Assembly (NCBI RefSeq): GCF_018588585.1
Contig: NZ_JAEUFG010000007.1
Span: forward strand, 172,657 to 236,656
Length of the DNA stretch: 64,000 nt
Source of the DNA: Bacillus sp. SM2101
GTDB taxonomy: Bacteria > Bacillota > Bacilli > Bacillales > SM2101
Direction: 5' to 3'
In this document: positions 44,354 through 53,153 of the stretch, piece after piece
How positions within the stretch are numbered: the stretch's first letter is position 1
Layout of the letters: each line of letters starts with the position of its first letter
Made by a program: the position numbers and the translations under genes
The notes under the pieces: generated by a model
Database searches by the model: none
Seen by the model: the letters and a program-made list of their open reading frames with translations, nothing else
What the model was told of the DNA's origin: nothing

Positions 44354-44385
44354 TTTAGTATAGTTACTAAACTAAATAAGTGCAA
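44354..44385 (-). promoter_or_regulatory. marR-type gene promoter overlapped by operator O3
   Basis: Minus strand TTGCAC (44385-44380), 17 bases, TATACT (44362-44357). TTTAGTATAGTTACTAAAC (44354-44372) covers the -10 and matches O1/O2. Expected start about 44350. Confidence 0.8.
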
Positions 44386-44412
44386 GCGATTTATTCACAT
44401 TTTTTCACAAAG

Positions 44413-44543
44413 TCACTTTTCGTATATTTTGTTGCTATAGATCGTAAAGCTATTGTTTACTGGAGTATTAGTTAAAAAGAAATGTATTTGTATACGCATT
44501 TTAATTTTTCATACTACAAACAACAATCAATGCTAAAACCAGT
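44413..44543 (+). repeat. Dispersed MITE-like repeat, copy 12 (diverged)
   Basis: Left end ACTTTTCGTATATTTTGTTGC, right end CAAACAACAATCAATGC then AAAACC. The core is lost. Approximate borders. The stretch to 44840 holds no gene. Confidence 0.55.
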
Positions 44544-44756
44544 CACAAAAAGATAATTAAGTCATGAATTAGTGAAATATATCTACGTATATGGAAAAGC
44601 CAAATTGTAAAATCAAATAAAAACTATGAACCTAATATTATATAATTATTTTACACAATGCGTCGCAATATGAAGTTTATTGAATCGTTACAGAAATAAA
44701 AAATGGCAATTATGAAGCATTCGTCCATTTTGGTTTTATTATCCGCTAAATACAAT

Positions 44757-44791
44757 TGAGGGCAACCTAGTTAGATAGGTTCCCCTCATCT
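44757..44791 (-). terminator. Hairpin downstream of the Fe-alcohol dehydrogenase gene
   Basis: TGAGGGCAACCTA and TAGGTTCCCCTCA can pair with a small bulge. There is no strong T-run on the minus strand. Confidence 0.5.
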
Positions 44792-44840
44792 TTAATTAGC
44801 AGCGTTTTTTATACATCTCAATGATTGTTAATCACATACA

Positions 44841-46061
44841 CTACGTACTAGAGACATTTTTTCTTGCACCTATTACCTTCAAACCGATTTGCTCTATAAT
44901 CTCAGGAGGTATGGAAAAAGCAAGTGCTGCTGGATCCATAGCAACAGCCATACCTGCTGCCTCTAAATAATCTTCTTCGATGCCGTAATCTGCAAAATCC
45001 GCAGGTAATCCAACTTTCATCTGTAAATCTCTAATTTTCTGTACTACCTCTTTAAGGAGAACTTGTCGATCCTTGCCAGCTGTTTCTATTTGTAAGGCTT
45101 GAGCAAATTCAACGATTTTCGGCAAGTATAAGTCAGTTAATGATTCAATAACAATTGGAAGAAATACAGCATTGGCAAGCCCATGCGGAATTCTAAACAA
45201 TGCACCGTAGGCATGAGCTAAATTATGGACAGGTATCGCGTTTAAAGAATAGCTGAAGGCGGTAATCCCCATCGTACTTGCTTGTAGCATTTCTAATCTA
45301 GCTTCTAAATCTTGACCATTTTCAACAACGGTTGGCAAATGTTTTTCTATTAAACGAATTGTGTGCAAGGCATTTGCATCTGTAAAAGGAGTCGCATTCG
45401 GCGATGCCAATGCTTCTATGGCATGAGTCAGTGCATCAAATCCTGTAAATGCTGTAATGAAAGCTGGAAGTCCTGTCGTCAAGTCTGGATCAAGAACCGC
45501 CATATCAGCATTGATAAATGGATTAATCATCGTCGTTTTTAATCTAAGTTCTTCATTGTATATGACTGCAATAGGTGAAGCCTCTGAACCAGTTCCTGCT
45601 GTTGTTGGTACAGAAATATGTGGTATTGTCATATGAGTGGCTTCTGGCCAACTTTCAATTAAAAGCCCTCCTGGAATTGCAGTTTTAATATCGGTTAACC
45701 CCTTAAATAATGCATATTTCACACCTTTAACCGTATCTAAAACACTACCCCCACCTACTGCAAGAAGCGCATCAGCATTTACTTCTCTTGCAAAACGTGT
45801 TGCCGCGTTGACACATTCACTACCAGCATCCTGAACAATATCTAAATAAACACCAGCTAATTCAGGTCCCGTTCCATAAGAAGTTAATGAAAACAATTCA
45901 GCTATTTTGTCGACAATTCCAGCTTCCTTAAGGCCTTTATCACTGAATAAAACAACTCTTTTAGCTTGCATGTTTTGAAATAAATCTGGAATCATTGCTC
46001 GTGTTCCTAATCCACTATGAATGGCAGTTCTTTGCATATATTGGTTATATGATAATGTCAT
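44841..46061 (-). CDS. Iron-containing (group III) alcohol dehydrogenase
   Basis: About 406 residues from the ATG at 46061 (GAGGTG upstream; a GTG two codons earlier is possible). NAD-binding GGGSVLDTVKGVKYAL (about 98-113), the family motif PTTAGTGSEASPIAV, and metal ligands in GFDALTHAIEALASP and NLAHAYGALFRIPHG. It interconverts an alcohol and an aldehyde with NAD(P)H. It lies 125 bases after the aldehyde dehydrogenase in the same direction, so the pair probably oxidises an alcohol through its aldehyde to an acid. Confidence 0.93.
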   Translation of the reverse strand: MTLSYNQYMQRTAIHSGLGTRAMIPDLFQNMQAKRVVLFSDKGLKEAGIVDKIAELFSLTSYGTGPELAGVYLDIVQDAGSECVNAATRFAREVNADALLAVGGGSVLDTVKGVKYALFKGLTDIKTAIPGGLLIESWPEATHMTIPHISVPTTAGTGSEASPIAVIYNEELRLKTTMINPFINADMAVLDPDLTTGLPAFITAFTGFDALTHAIEALASPNATPFTDANALHTIRLIEKHLPTVVENGQDLEARLEMLQASTMGITAFSYSLNAIPVHNLAHAYGALFRIPHGLANAVFLPIVIESLTDLYLPKIVEFAQALQIETAGKDRQVLLKEVVQKIRDLQMKVGLPADFADYGIEEDYLEAAGMAVAMDPAALAFSIPPEIIEQIGLKVIGARKNVSST

Positions 46062-46186
46062 ATACACACCTCATTTCATTAATTATGAAAAATCCCTCTT
46101 TTTCGAAAGTGAATATGTTACAGTAAAAAAGGTAAATAAGTTGGGTATCAAGTTGATAAGTGATAGTCAATAAACTAGGATTATAA

Positions 46187-47719
46187 TTAAGTCTCGTGGA
46201 GGTTGGAAAATAACAATTGATTCCAACGTCGTTTATGAAGGTCAGGAACCATCGAAGTATGGACATGCTTTAACTGTGTATATGCATCTAATGAGTATTT
46301 TCCCATCTCCCTGCCTATACCACTCTGCTTATACCCACCAAATGGTGCATCATTTCTTAATAAATGCCAATCATTAATCCAAACAACCCCTGCTCGAAGT
46401 TGTCGCACCACTTCGTATGCTTTATTTACGTCTTTCGTCCAAACCCCCGCAGCCAGACCGTAAATCGTATCATTCGCCATTTTAATAGCATCATCGAGCT
46501 CACCATAACGAATAATTGATAATACAGGTCCAAATATTTCTTCTCTCGCAATTTTCATATCATTCGTGACATCAGCAAAAATAGTTGGCTCAATAAAATG
46601 GCCATTTTCACAGCCTTCAACTACCGCCTCTTTTCCTCCGCAGACTAACCTAGCTCCTTCTTTTTTTCCTGATTCTATATAAGAAAGGATCGTTTCCTTT
46701 TGTTGTGAAGATATAACAGGTCCCATATCAGTTTCAGGATCAAGCGGATTTCCTAACTTTAATGTACCTGCCAATTCTGCAAGTTTTTCAATTACCATTT
46801 CATATAGACTATCAGGAACAAATAATCTAGTTCCAGACTCACATAGCTGTCCCGAATGTAAGAAAACGCCAAATAAGCTACCAGGTAACGCAATATTTAA
46901 GTCAGCATCTTCAAGAAGTATATTAGGAGATTTTCCACCAAGCTCTAGCGTAGTATTCTTAACTGTATGTGAAGCAAGGCTCATTATATGACGTCCAACT
47001 TCCGTAGAGCCCGTAAATGCAATTTTATCAACCTTTGGATGTGTAGCAAGCGGCTCACCTACTTCATTTCCGGAACCGGTAACGACGTTTATAACTCCTT
47101 TCGGTACAACCTCGGAAATAATTTCAGCCAGTTTAAGAGTTGAAAGTGGTGTATAACTAGCTGGCTTTATGACAATTGTATTTCCCATTGCTAATGCAGG
47201 TGCAATTTTCCAAGTAGCAATTAACATAGGCATATTCCAAGGGGTAATCGCTGCACAAACGCCAATCGGTTCTCTCCATACAAAGTTATGTGCAGGACCA
47301 GGGAAAGGAGGTACAGGCAACGTTTCGGAGAATGGATATTCTAGAACAAACTTGCCTAAAGTTTGGAATAAATCAGCCATTTGCATAACGTCACTAGAGG
47401 ATAATCTTCTAACAGTTCCGCCAGAGCTAATCGTTTCTAGGTAAATAAGCTCTTTTGAGTTTGCTATGATTTTATGCGCAATCGCATATAACAATTTGGA
47501 ACGATCTTTCGGGTTCATATCGCGCCACTCAGCTTGCTCAAATGCTGCGCTGGCTGCATTAACTGCTTTTTCCACATCATACTTATTGCCTTTTGCAACT
47601 TTTGCAACCACATCTCCTGTTGCAGGATTGTGTACATCAAAAGTTTCTCCGCTAACAGCTGGTACCCACTCCCCATTAATAAATAATGGGAAAGTACTTA
47701 CATCAACTTTTATAGACAT
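46187..47719 (-). CDS. NAD(P)-dependent aldehyde dehydrogenase
   Basis: 510 residues. The catalytic Glu lies in LELGGKSPN and the Cys in HSGQLCESGTRLFVP (about residue 290); the coenzyme site shows as FTGSTEVGR, and the active-site proton path as PWNMPMLIATWKIAPALAMG. It oxidises an aldehyde to a carboxylate. AAAAGGAGG precedes the ATG. It is followed by the Fe-alcohol dehydrogenase. Between it and the R2lox gene upstream is repeat copy 13, whose end lies just before the ribosome site. Substrate unknown; family certain. Confidence 0.95.
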   Translation of the reverse strand: MSIKVDVSTFPLFINGEWVPAVSGETFDVHNPATGDVVAKVAKGNKYDVEKAVNAASAAFEQAEWRDMNPKDRSKLLYAIAHKIIANSKELIYLETISSGGTVRRLSSSDVMQMADLFQTLGKFVLEYPFSETLPVPPFPGPAHNFVWREPIGVCAAITPWNMPMLIATWKIAPALAMGNTIVIKPASYTPLSTLKLAEIISEVVPKGVINVVTGSGNEVGEPLATHPKVDKIAFTGSTEVGRHIMSLASHTVKNTTLELGGKSPNILLEDADLNIALPGSLFGVFLHSGQLCESGTRLFVPDSLYEMVIEKLAELAGTLKLGNPLDPETDMGPVISSQQKETILSYIESGKKEGARLVCGGKEAVVEGCENGHFIEPTIFADVTNDMKIAREEIFGPVLSIIRYGELDDAIKMANDTIYGLAAGVWTKDVNKAYEVVRQLRAGVVWINDWHLLRNDAPFGGYKQSGIGREMGKYSLDAYTQLKHVHTSMVPDLHKRRWNQLLFSNLHET

Positions 47720-47743
47720 ATTTGTCCCTCCTTTTAATTTTTA

Positions 47744-47892
47744 GGCTCTTGTCATAAACATTATTGCTAATGAGACTAATATAGGACTGCAACAATAAAA
47801 TTTATGGACCTCTTTGTAAAGATACCAAGCCCGCTTCGTTTATCAGTATTTCTTTCATTGAACGAAAAGCAACAATCAATGCGAAAACAGCC
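47744..47892 (+). repeat. Dispersed MITE-like repeat, copy 13
   Basis: 149 bp: GGCTCTTGTCATAAACATTA at the left, AACGAAAAGCAACAATC then GCGAAAACAGCC at the right. Flanking octamers AATTTTTA and ATTTTTTT match at 6 of 8. It separates the R2lox and aldehyde dehydrogenase genes. Confidence 0.75.
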
Positions 47893-48060
47893 ATTTTTTT
47901 AACAAAGATCTATTTTGAATAACATATTTAAAAAACTACGTAGTGATAGGAATTTGCCAATGATATATAAAAAGTGTCACAATCGGATATCACATAAGAG
48001 TTTATGTGGAGTCATTAACTATCCCAACACAGCCTGAAATAATGAGAGAAAAATGTATTC

Positions 48061-48954
48061 CTATATCACACCGACATCCGCTTCATTCGTTTTATATATT
48101 TCCTCGATTTTTTTCCCTCTTGCTCTTGAGAGAATTTCCATTCTAATACTAAGTTGTTTCATCGTATATTGCATTGTTTCTTCAGTCGGATTTCCAAATG
48201 AGCTCATTTCTCTTCCTGCTATTCCTTCTTGATTCAACTGTAATGCTAGTGGTGCTAACTCTTCCATTTTGTTACTTACTAAATCAAAGATATGTGGATG
48301 CTCTGAAATTAAGCGCTGAAGTAAATATGTCCCGTACCCTATATGTCTGGACTCATCCCTCTTCAACAGTCCAATTCCTTTCATTAAGCCTGGCATAATA
48401 CCCGCTTTGTCAAGAGAAATGTAAAAGGAATAGTACCCTGTCTCTGCCAAGACTCCTTCTACAAACATGTTATATACTGTAGCAGCTTCTGCAATGGCTT
48501 CAGGAGATTGATCGTAAACAATTTTTTCCATTGCATTTGGAAGAATCTCAAAAAAGATTTTCTTATAAATAGGTGTATGGAAATGAGATAAATCACCCTT
48601 TTCTCCAATTATATTAAGTACGTTACGGAAAAACTCTGTGTGTTTAGCTTCCTCAAAGAGAAAGGTAGTTAAAAACATTTCCTCCTCAATACGTCCTTCT
48701 TTTGCGATTGCCATGATCAGAGGTAGTAAATCTAAAGTAACTGCCTCTTCCCCTCCTTGAAATTGGGCAATAACACGTAGAATATCTTCTTGCTGAACTT
48801 CATTAAGTGATTTCCAGTCTTCTCGATCTTTTGAAAAATCAATATCTTGAGGATTCCAAATTCCAAACCGTTTAGCCTTTTGATATAATCGGTATGGCAA
48901 TAGATCTTCAACAATTCCCCTTTCACTAGTAGTAATCACGTGTTTTCTAACCAT
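48061..48954 (-). CDS. R2-like ligand-binding oxidase (R2lox)
   Basis: 297 residues, ferritin-like four-helix bundle. The di-metal ligands of R2lox are all present: E69 (GGEEAV), E102 and H105 (FEEAKHTEFF), E166 (NMFVEGVLAE), E201 and H204 (KRDESRHIGYG). Val72 and Tyr161, which form the ether cross-link in Geobacillus R2lox (V72-Y162), are conserved, distinguishing it from true ribonucleotide reductase R2. The cofactor in known members is Mn/Fe. The physiological substrate is unknown for the family. AAAGGAGGAGC precedes the ATG. Same direction as ALDH and ADH. Confidence 0.93.
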   Translation of the reverse strand: MVRKHVITTSERGIVEDLLPYRLYQKAKRFGIWNPQDIDFSKDREDWKSLNEVQQEDILRVIAQFQGGEEAVTLDLLPLIMAIAKEGRIEEEMFLTTFLFEEAKHTEFFRNVLNIIGEKGDLSHFHTPIYKKIFFEILPNAMEKIVYDQSPEAIAEAATVYNMFVEGVLAETGYYSFYISLDKAGIMPGLMKGIGLLKRDESRHIGYGTYLLQRLISEHPHIFDLVSNKMEELAPLALQLNQEGIAGREMSSFGNPTEETMQYTMKQLSIRMEILSRARGKKIEEIYKTNEADVGVI

Positions 48955-49047
48955 TTTGCTCCTCCTTTGACATATAAGTTGATGAATTGCTCAAAAAATT
49001 GTACAATTAAGTTTGATAGATATCTAAATTTTCTGTTAAATAAATCT

Positions 49048-49061
49048 AGTAAACGCTTACA
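49048..49061. promoter_or_regulatory. cre-like (CcpA) site between R2lox and luxR-type genes
   Basis: AGTAAACGCTTACA matches the ideal cre (TGTAAACGCTTACA) at 13 of 14 positions. It predicts catabolite control of one or both divergent genes. Confidence 0.75.
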
Positions 49062-49123
49062 TTTATCATAAGGGATTTAATTAATCGTTTCGATTCCTGA
49101 AAATATAGGGGTGAATAATGTAA

Positions 49124-49810
49124 ATGTTTGATGGAGAGGTAATTGATTTTATTCATCGTTTAGTAGACACGAAAAACATTAATAAGAGGATTGAATTAAT
49201 GCTCAGAGGTAGTTTGACTTATTTTCCTTTTGAAAGAGCATCGATATTTTCATATTCTCAACTGAGTTTTATTGGTGAAGGTGTAATGCGAGTAGATGCT
49301 GATGGTGTTTATCCTATAACCTATATTCGAGAAGATGTTAGAACGATACCTCCTATTCAAGCCGCAATTACAAGAAATAAAGCGCATTACTTATTTCTTG
49401 ATCAACTTCGTAAATTCATACCTAACAGGTATATTGATCAATTTGAGCTTTCATCCTTACTAGTTATTCCATTAAGCTACTTACGAAATGTTTTTGGCTG
49501 TGTTCTTATCGACAGATATGTTGGTACAAAGCCAATAGACAATGCACTCATAACGAATGTTATGGAATATTACCAATTAGCAGTGCATTCTGTTAAGAGA
49601 TCCGAATCGCTAACAGACATATTAAGCAGAAGAGAGGTTCAAACACTGCAATTTCTATCAAATGGGTATAGTACTAAGGAAATAGCAATTTTATTAAAAA
49701 TAAGTGAATTTACAACGAGAGATTATATTAGCTCTGCAATAAAAAAACTTAACGTAAATCATCGTACAGAAGCTGTTGCTGTTGCATTACGCGAAAAGAT
49801 TATTCATTAG
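49124..49810 (+). CDS. LuxR-family regulator with N-terminal GAF-like domain
   Basis: 228 residues. The N-terminal 155 residues resemble a GAF sensor (YFPFERASIFSYSQ, AHYLFLDQLRKFIPN, SSLLVIPLSYLRNVFGCVLI). The C-terminal LuxR helix-turn-helix is clear: LSRREVQTLQFLSNGYSTKE, IAILLKISEFTTRDYISSAI. No receiver domain, so it probably responds to a small molecule. The gene is divergent from R2lox and likely controls the R2lox/ALDH/ADH group. The ATG follows AGGGGTGA. A palindrome, AGATATCT, lies in the shared upstream region near 49018. Confidence 0.88.
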   Translation: MFDGEVIDFIHRLVDTKNINKRIELMLRGSLTYFPFERASIFSYSQLSFIGEGVMRVDADGVYPITYIREDVRTIPPIQAAITRNKAHYLFLDQLRKFIPNRYIDQFELSSLLVIPLSYLRNVFGCVLIDRYVGTKPIDNALITNVMEYYQLAVHSVKRSESLTDILSRREVQTLQFLSNGYSTKEIAILLKISEFTTRDYISSAIKKLNVNHRTEAVAVALREKIIH

Positions 49811-49999
49811 CACCTTTACAGCTATTAAAATAGTTATAAAGTAATCAGTAAACTCAAAAAATATTATAGTATAAAACAACCTTTTAATGCTCCATAACAT
49901 CATATCTGCTAGGTAGTTTTGAAAATCATTAAATCACTTTTTATCATGTAACTATATAAAAATAGTAACAAAGGTTACAAAATAACTTATTGATATTTC
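49811..49999. other. Intergenic stretch with a possible repeat fragment
   Basis: AAAATAGTAACAAAGGTTAC near 49958-49978 resembles the end of the dispersed repeat, but no partner end is recognisable. No gene. Confidence 0.35.
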
Positions 50000-50037
50000 G
50001 ATACTCCTATCCATAAAACTAACTAAATAGGAGTATC
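50000..50037 (+). terminator. Rho-independent terminator of the luxR-type gene
   Basis: GATACTCCTAT pairs with ATAGGAGTATC, followed by TTTATATG. Confidence 0.8.
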
Positions 50038-50108
50038 TTTATATGATTGTTTGAATTCACTAGCTTAAGTAGTTTCGTCACCCTATTAATAGAGTTCTGT
50101 TATATTTC

Positions 50109-51011
50109 TTATTTATTCAAGATACTATCGAGAATAATATTATTATCATATAACACTTTAGCAACATCCTTCCCTACATAACGGATATGCCAAGGCTCGT
50201 ATTGATAGCCCGTGATATCTACTTTGTCTTTTGGATATCTAACAATAAAGCCAAACAAATGAGCGTTATTTTCAACCCATTGCCCTTCGATTGTATCAGC
50301 AAAATCAGTTGTTAATAAAAAGTTTACACTTTGACTACTTATATCCATTGTTAAACCTGTTTGATGTTCGCTATGACCTGGAACAGCAACAGCCTGTGAT
50401 GCTTTCTCTTTTCCATACTTAGCCACCTCAGCGGTGAATAGTTCATTTTGTCTTTCAAATGAACGATAGCCAGAAACAGCATATAAAGTAATATTTTCTT
50501 GAGATGCCTGCTTAAACATTTCTTCTAAGGCAAGAGCAGCTTCCGATCGTAAGTAGCTTTTTTCTAGTACTTGGTCTCCAAATGAGAATGCTACATTCGG
50601 TACTACCAAGTCATCAGGAATATAATCGCTAGGTAAGCTTTGTTCCTTATTGACGATGGATAATATATTTTCTGGATTCATAATCACTTTAAGTCCATTT
50701 TGCTCTTCTATGACATTATTAAATTGTTCTAAGGAAACCAGGTCCTCGTTATTATTGGACGATTGTTTGTCTTGGTCTTCGCCTTGTTGGGCTTCATCTG
50801 CTGTCGTTTCAACTTCTTCTTCAACTGCTAAATTTTCTTGCTGACTTTCGTTGCCTTGGTCAGAAACGTTTTCTTCTACTGTCTCCGTTCCTTCAGTTGC
50901 TATTACTTCTTCATCTTGCAAATTTACACTTCCATTTGAACAACCTGAAATTAACAGTATTCCAATGAATGTTGAAGTAATAAATAATCTTGTTAGTGTG
51001 AAAAATTTCAT
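50109..51011 (-). CDS. D-alanyl-D-alanine carboxypeptidase lipoprotein (M15/VanY)
   Basis: 300 residues from the ATG at 51011 (AAGGGG upstream). Lipobox LLISGC, then a Glu/Gln-rich linker of about 75 residues, then a VanY-type M15B domain: LYAVSGYRSFERQNELF, VAVPGHSEHQTGLTMDIS (zinc His and Asp) and YEPWHIRYVG (Glu/His). It trims the terminal D-Ala from peptidoglycan stem peptides outside the membrane. Not in a van cluster, so a housekeeping role is likely. Confidence 0.92.
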   Translation of the reverse strand: MKFFTLTRLFITSTFIGILLISGCSNGSVNLQDEEVIATEGTETVEENVSDQGNESQQENLAVEEEVETTADEAQQGEDQDKQSSNNNEDLVSLEQFNNVIEEQNGLKVIMNPENILSIVNKEQSLPSDYIPDDLVVPNVAFSFGDQVLEKSYLRSEAALALEEMFKQASQENITLYAVSGYRSFERQNELFTAEVAKYGKEKASQAVAVPGHSEHQTGLTMDISSQSVNFLLTTDFADTIEGQWVENNAHLFGFIVRYPKDKVDITGYQYEPWHIRYVGKDVAKVLYDNNIILDSILNK

Positions 51012-51218
51012 GTTGGTTGTCCCCTTTTTCATATTAACTTATATAATAAGACCTCTGATTTTATATTTTACCAAAATATAATCAATTATAGGAAAGTTTT
51101 TTCCGATCTATTTAACAACCTTTTAGCAAAACCATTCACTTTTAGTACCTTACATAACAATTTACTTTACTCTATATTAGCTTAAAATGATTTGGTTATA
51201 ATCTAGTCAATATATAAA

Positions 51219-51244
51219 CAAGCCCTTGCTTTGCAAGGACTTGT
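51219..51244. terminator. Terminator between deoD and the carboxypeptidase gene
   Basis: ACAAGCCCTTG pairs with CAAGGACTTGT. The rest of 51012-51368 holds no gene; the carboxypeptidase promoter should lie there. Confidence 0.65.
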
Positions 51245-51368
51245 AAAAGCCAAATAGTGTTTTCATGGCTCTAGCCTAACACCCATGAATTGAATGGAGA
51301 AATCCATTTTCCATATATTCAAAACATGAAAGTTTATTGATCACAAGGTATATTAAACTTCAATATAC

Positions 51369-52070
51369 TTACTTAATTGCTGCATCAAGTGCAACTTCAA
51401 TCATATCATTAAAAGTAGTTTGGCGTTCTTCAGAAGTTGTTTCTTCTCCTGTTAGTATATGATCACTTACCGTTAACACTGATAGTGCTTTGCGACCGAA
51501 TTTAGCAGCTAATGTATATAGAGCAGTTGTTTCCATTTCGATTGCTAAAATTCCATACTGAGCCCACTTTTCAAATTCGGCATTATCGTTATAGAATTGA
51601 TCAGCTGTAAAGACATTACCTGCTTTTAAATTCAAGCCTTTTTCAACACCTATATCGTACGCATTCTTCAATAGTTCAAAGTCTGCAGTTGGTGCATAAT
51701 CAATCCCACCAAATCTAATTTTATTCATACTTGAGTCTGTAGATGAAGTCATCGCTAAAATAACATCACGAACTTTAACATCTTTTTGGATCGCTCCACA
51801 AGTTCCTACACGTATTAATGTTTGTACATTGTAGCTTTGCATTAACTCGTTTATATATATAGCAATCGAAGGTACCCCCATACCTGTACCTTGAACTGAT
51901 ATTTTTTCTCCCTTATATGTCCCTGTAAAACCAAGCATACCTCGTACTTCGTTATAACAAATAGTGTCATCTAAAAATGTTTCTGCTATATACTTAGCAC
52001 GTAATGGATCTCCTGGTAGTAATATTTTGTCAGCGATTTCATTTTCTTTTGCTCCAATATGTACGCTCAT
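51369..52070 (-). CDS. deoD: Purine nucleoside phosphorylase DeoD
   Basis: 233 residues, hexameric trimeric-fold PNP of the DeoD type. [34 protein letters not shown] opening, the phosphate site [14 protein letters not shown], the ribose/base contact [11 protein letters not shown] and the final [10 protein letters not shown]. It splits purine ribo- and deoxyribonucleosides with phosphate to free base and ribose-1-phosphate. A GGAGGAATTACG site precedes the ATG. Monocistronic. Confidence 0.97.
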   Translation of the reverse strand: MSVHIGAKENEIADKILLPGDPLRAKYIAETFLDDTICYNEVRGMLGFTGTYKGEKISVQGTGMGVPSIAIYINELMQSYNVQTLIRVGTCGAIQKDVKVRDVILAMTSSTDSSMNKIRFGGIDYAPTADFELLKNAYDIGVEKGLNLKAGNVFTADQFYNDNAEFEKWAQYGILAIEMETTALYTLAAKFGRKALSVLTVSDHILTGEETTSEERQTTFNDMIEVALDAAIK

Positions 52071-52206
52071 CGTAATTCCTCCTAATGTTGTTTACTAGTT
52101 CAAGTACAATATAACATAGTTACATGTAGAAAAAAAAGAACATTTTGCGAAAATTTGTTTGGATGTCTGACGTCGGATGTCTAATCGGAGTTATGACATT
52201 CATGTT

Positions 52207-53124
52207 TCAAATTTGTTCAGCAAAATTGCTAAGCATTCTGAACGAGTGTATATCCTCATTAAATAAAGGGATTAACATTACTTTCTGTGATTTAAATTGT
52301 TCCTTAATTTGATCTAAATAAACTCTTTCTTGTTGTTTTCGTTGTTGAAAAAAAGTGTCAGACATATCGTCAGGTAATACTTTATTAACAACAATTGTCT
52401 CAACTTGAAAGTCATTATCTTGAAGTAACATTACAGCTTTTTTAGTTTCAATAATTGGAAGTCGTTCTGCATTTAACACGAACAAGTATCCTGTAACTTT
52501 ACTATTTAATAAAATATCTCTAACTTCTTTAAATCTATTTTTTCTCATTTTTAAAATTTTATAAATTGGATCTTCAATTTCCTCACCGTCATTAAGTAAT
52601 TGAGAATAATTTCTGTTTATTTTCTTTCGACGACTTACCATTCCGTTCATCCATACAGTCATTAATTCTGGTAGCGATAATAGCCTAAGTGTGTGTCCTG
52701 TAGGAGCTGTATCAATAATTAAATGATCGAACTTGTCTTTTTTTTCGATGATAATTGAAACCAATTTGTCAAATAATGCTGCTTCATCCGCTCCTGGGGA
52801 GCATTTAGCTAAATCAATTTGACGATTCACCTCCTCAAGCATGTGGGGTTTAACCGTTTCCCTTATATTGTCCTTAACTGTCTGAATGTATCGATCAGCT
52901 TCTTGATGTGGATCTATTTCAAGCGCAAATAAGTTTGAATACACTTCTCTTTGTGTATGTCCTACTTGTTGATGAAAAATATCACCAATATTATGTGCTG
53001 GATCTGTGGAAATGATTAATGTTCTTTTGTTATTTTTTGCAAGTTTCAGCGCAATGGCGGCAGCTGTTGTTGATTTCCCTACCCCACCTTTGCCTCCTAC
53101 AAATAGAATTTTTTTAATATCCAT
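52207..53124 (-). CDS. ArsA-family ATPase (single domain)
   Basis: 305 residues. The deviant Walker A is GGKGGVGKST (about 10-19), switch I is STDPAHNIGDIF, and switch II is DTAPTGHTLRLLSLP, the ArsA/Get3 signature. Classical ArsA has two ATPase halves; this single-half form resembles Get3-like proteins. No arsB/arsR genes are present, so arsenite export is unlikely. It lies 29 bases after a small cory-CC-star gene, a pairing seen in other Firmicutes, suggesting they work together on a membrane-protein or thiol task not yet defined. Confidence 0.9.
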   Translation of the reverse strand: MDIKKILFVGGKGGVGKSTTAAAIALKLAKNNKRTLIISTDPAHNIGDIFHQQVGHTQREVYSNLFALEIDPHQEADRYIQTVKDNIRETVKPHMLEEVNRQIDLAKCSPGADEAALFDKLVSIIIEKKDKFDHLIIDTAPTGHTLRLLSLPELMTVWMNGMVSRRKKINRNYSQLLNDGEEIEDPIYKILKMRKNRFKEVRDILLNSKVTGYLFVLNAERLPIIETKKAVMLLQDNDFQVETIVVNKVLPDDMSDTFFQQRKQQERVYLDQIKEQFKSQKVMLIPLFNEDIHSFRMLSNFAEQI

Positions 53125-53153
53125 TAGTAACCTCCGTTTATGGTTTTAATCAT

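Noticed and set aside
46045..46266. 73-codon minus-strand frame between ADH and ALDH
   Set aside because: Overlaps both genes' ends, has no ribosome site, and its composition is that of non-coding DNA.
52207..53124. Arsenite export by the ArsA-type ATPase
   Set aside because: No arsB, arsR or arsD nearby, and the protein has a single ATPase half.
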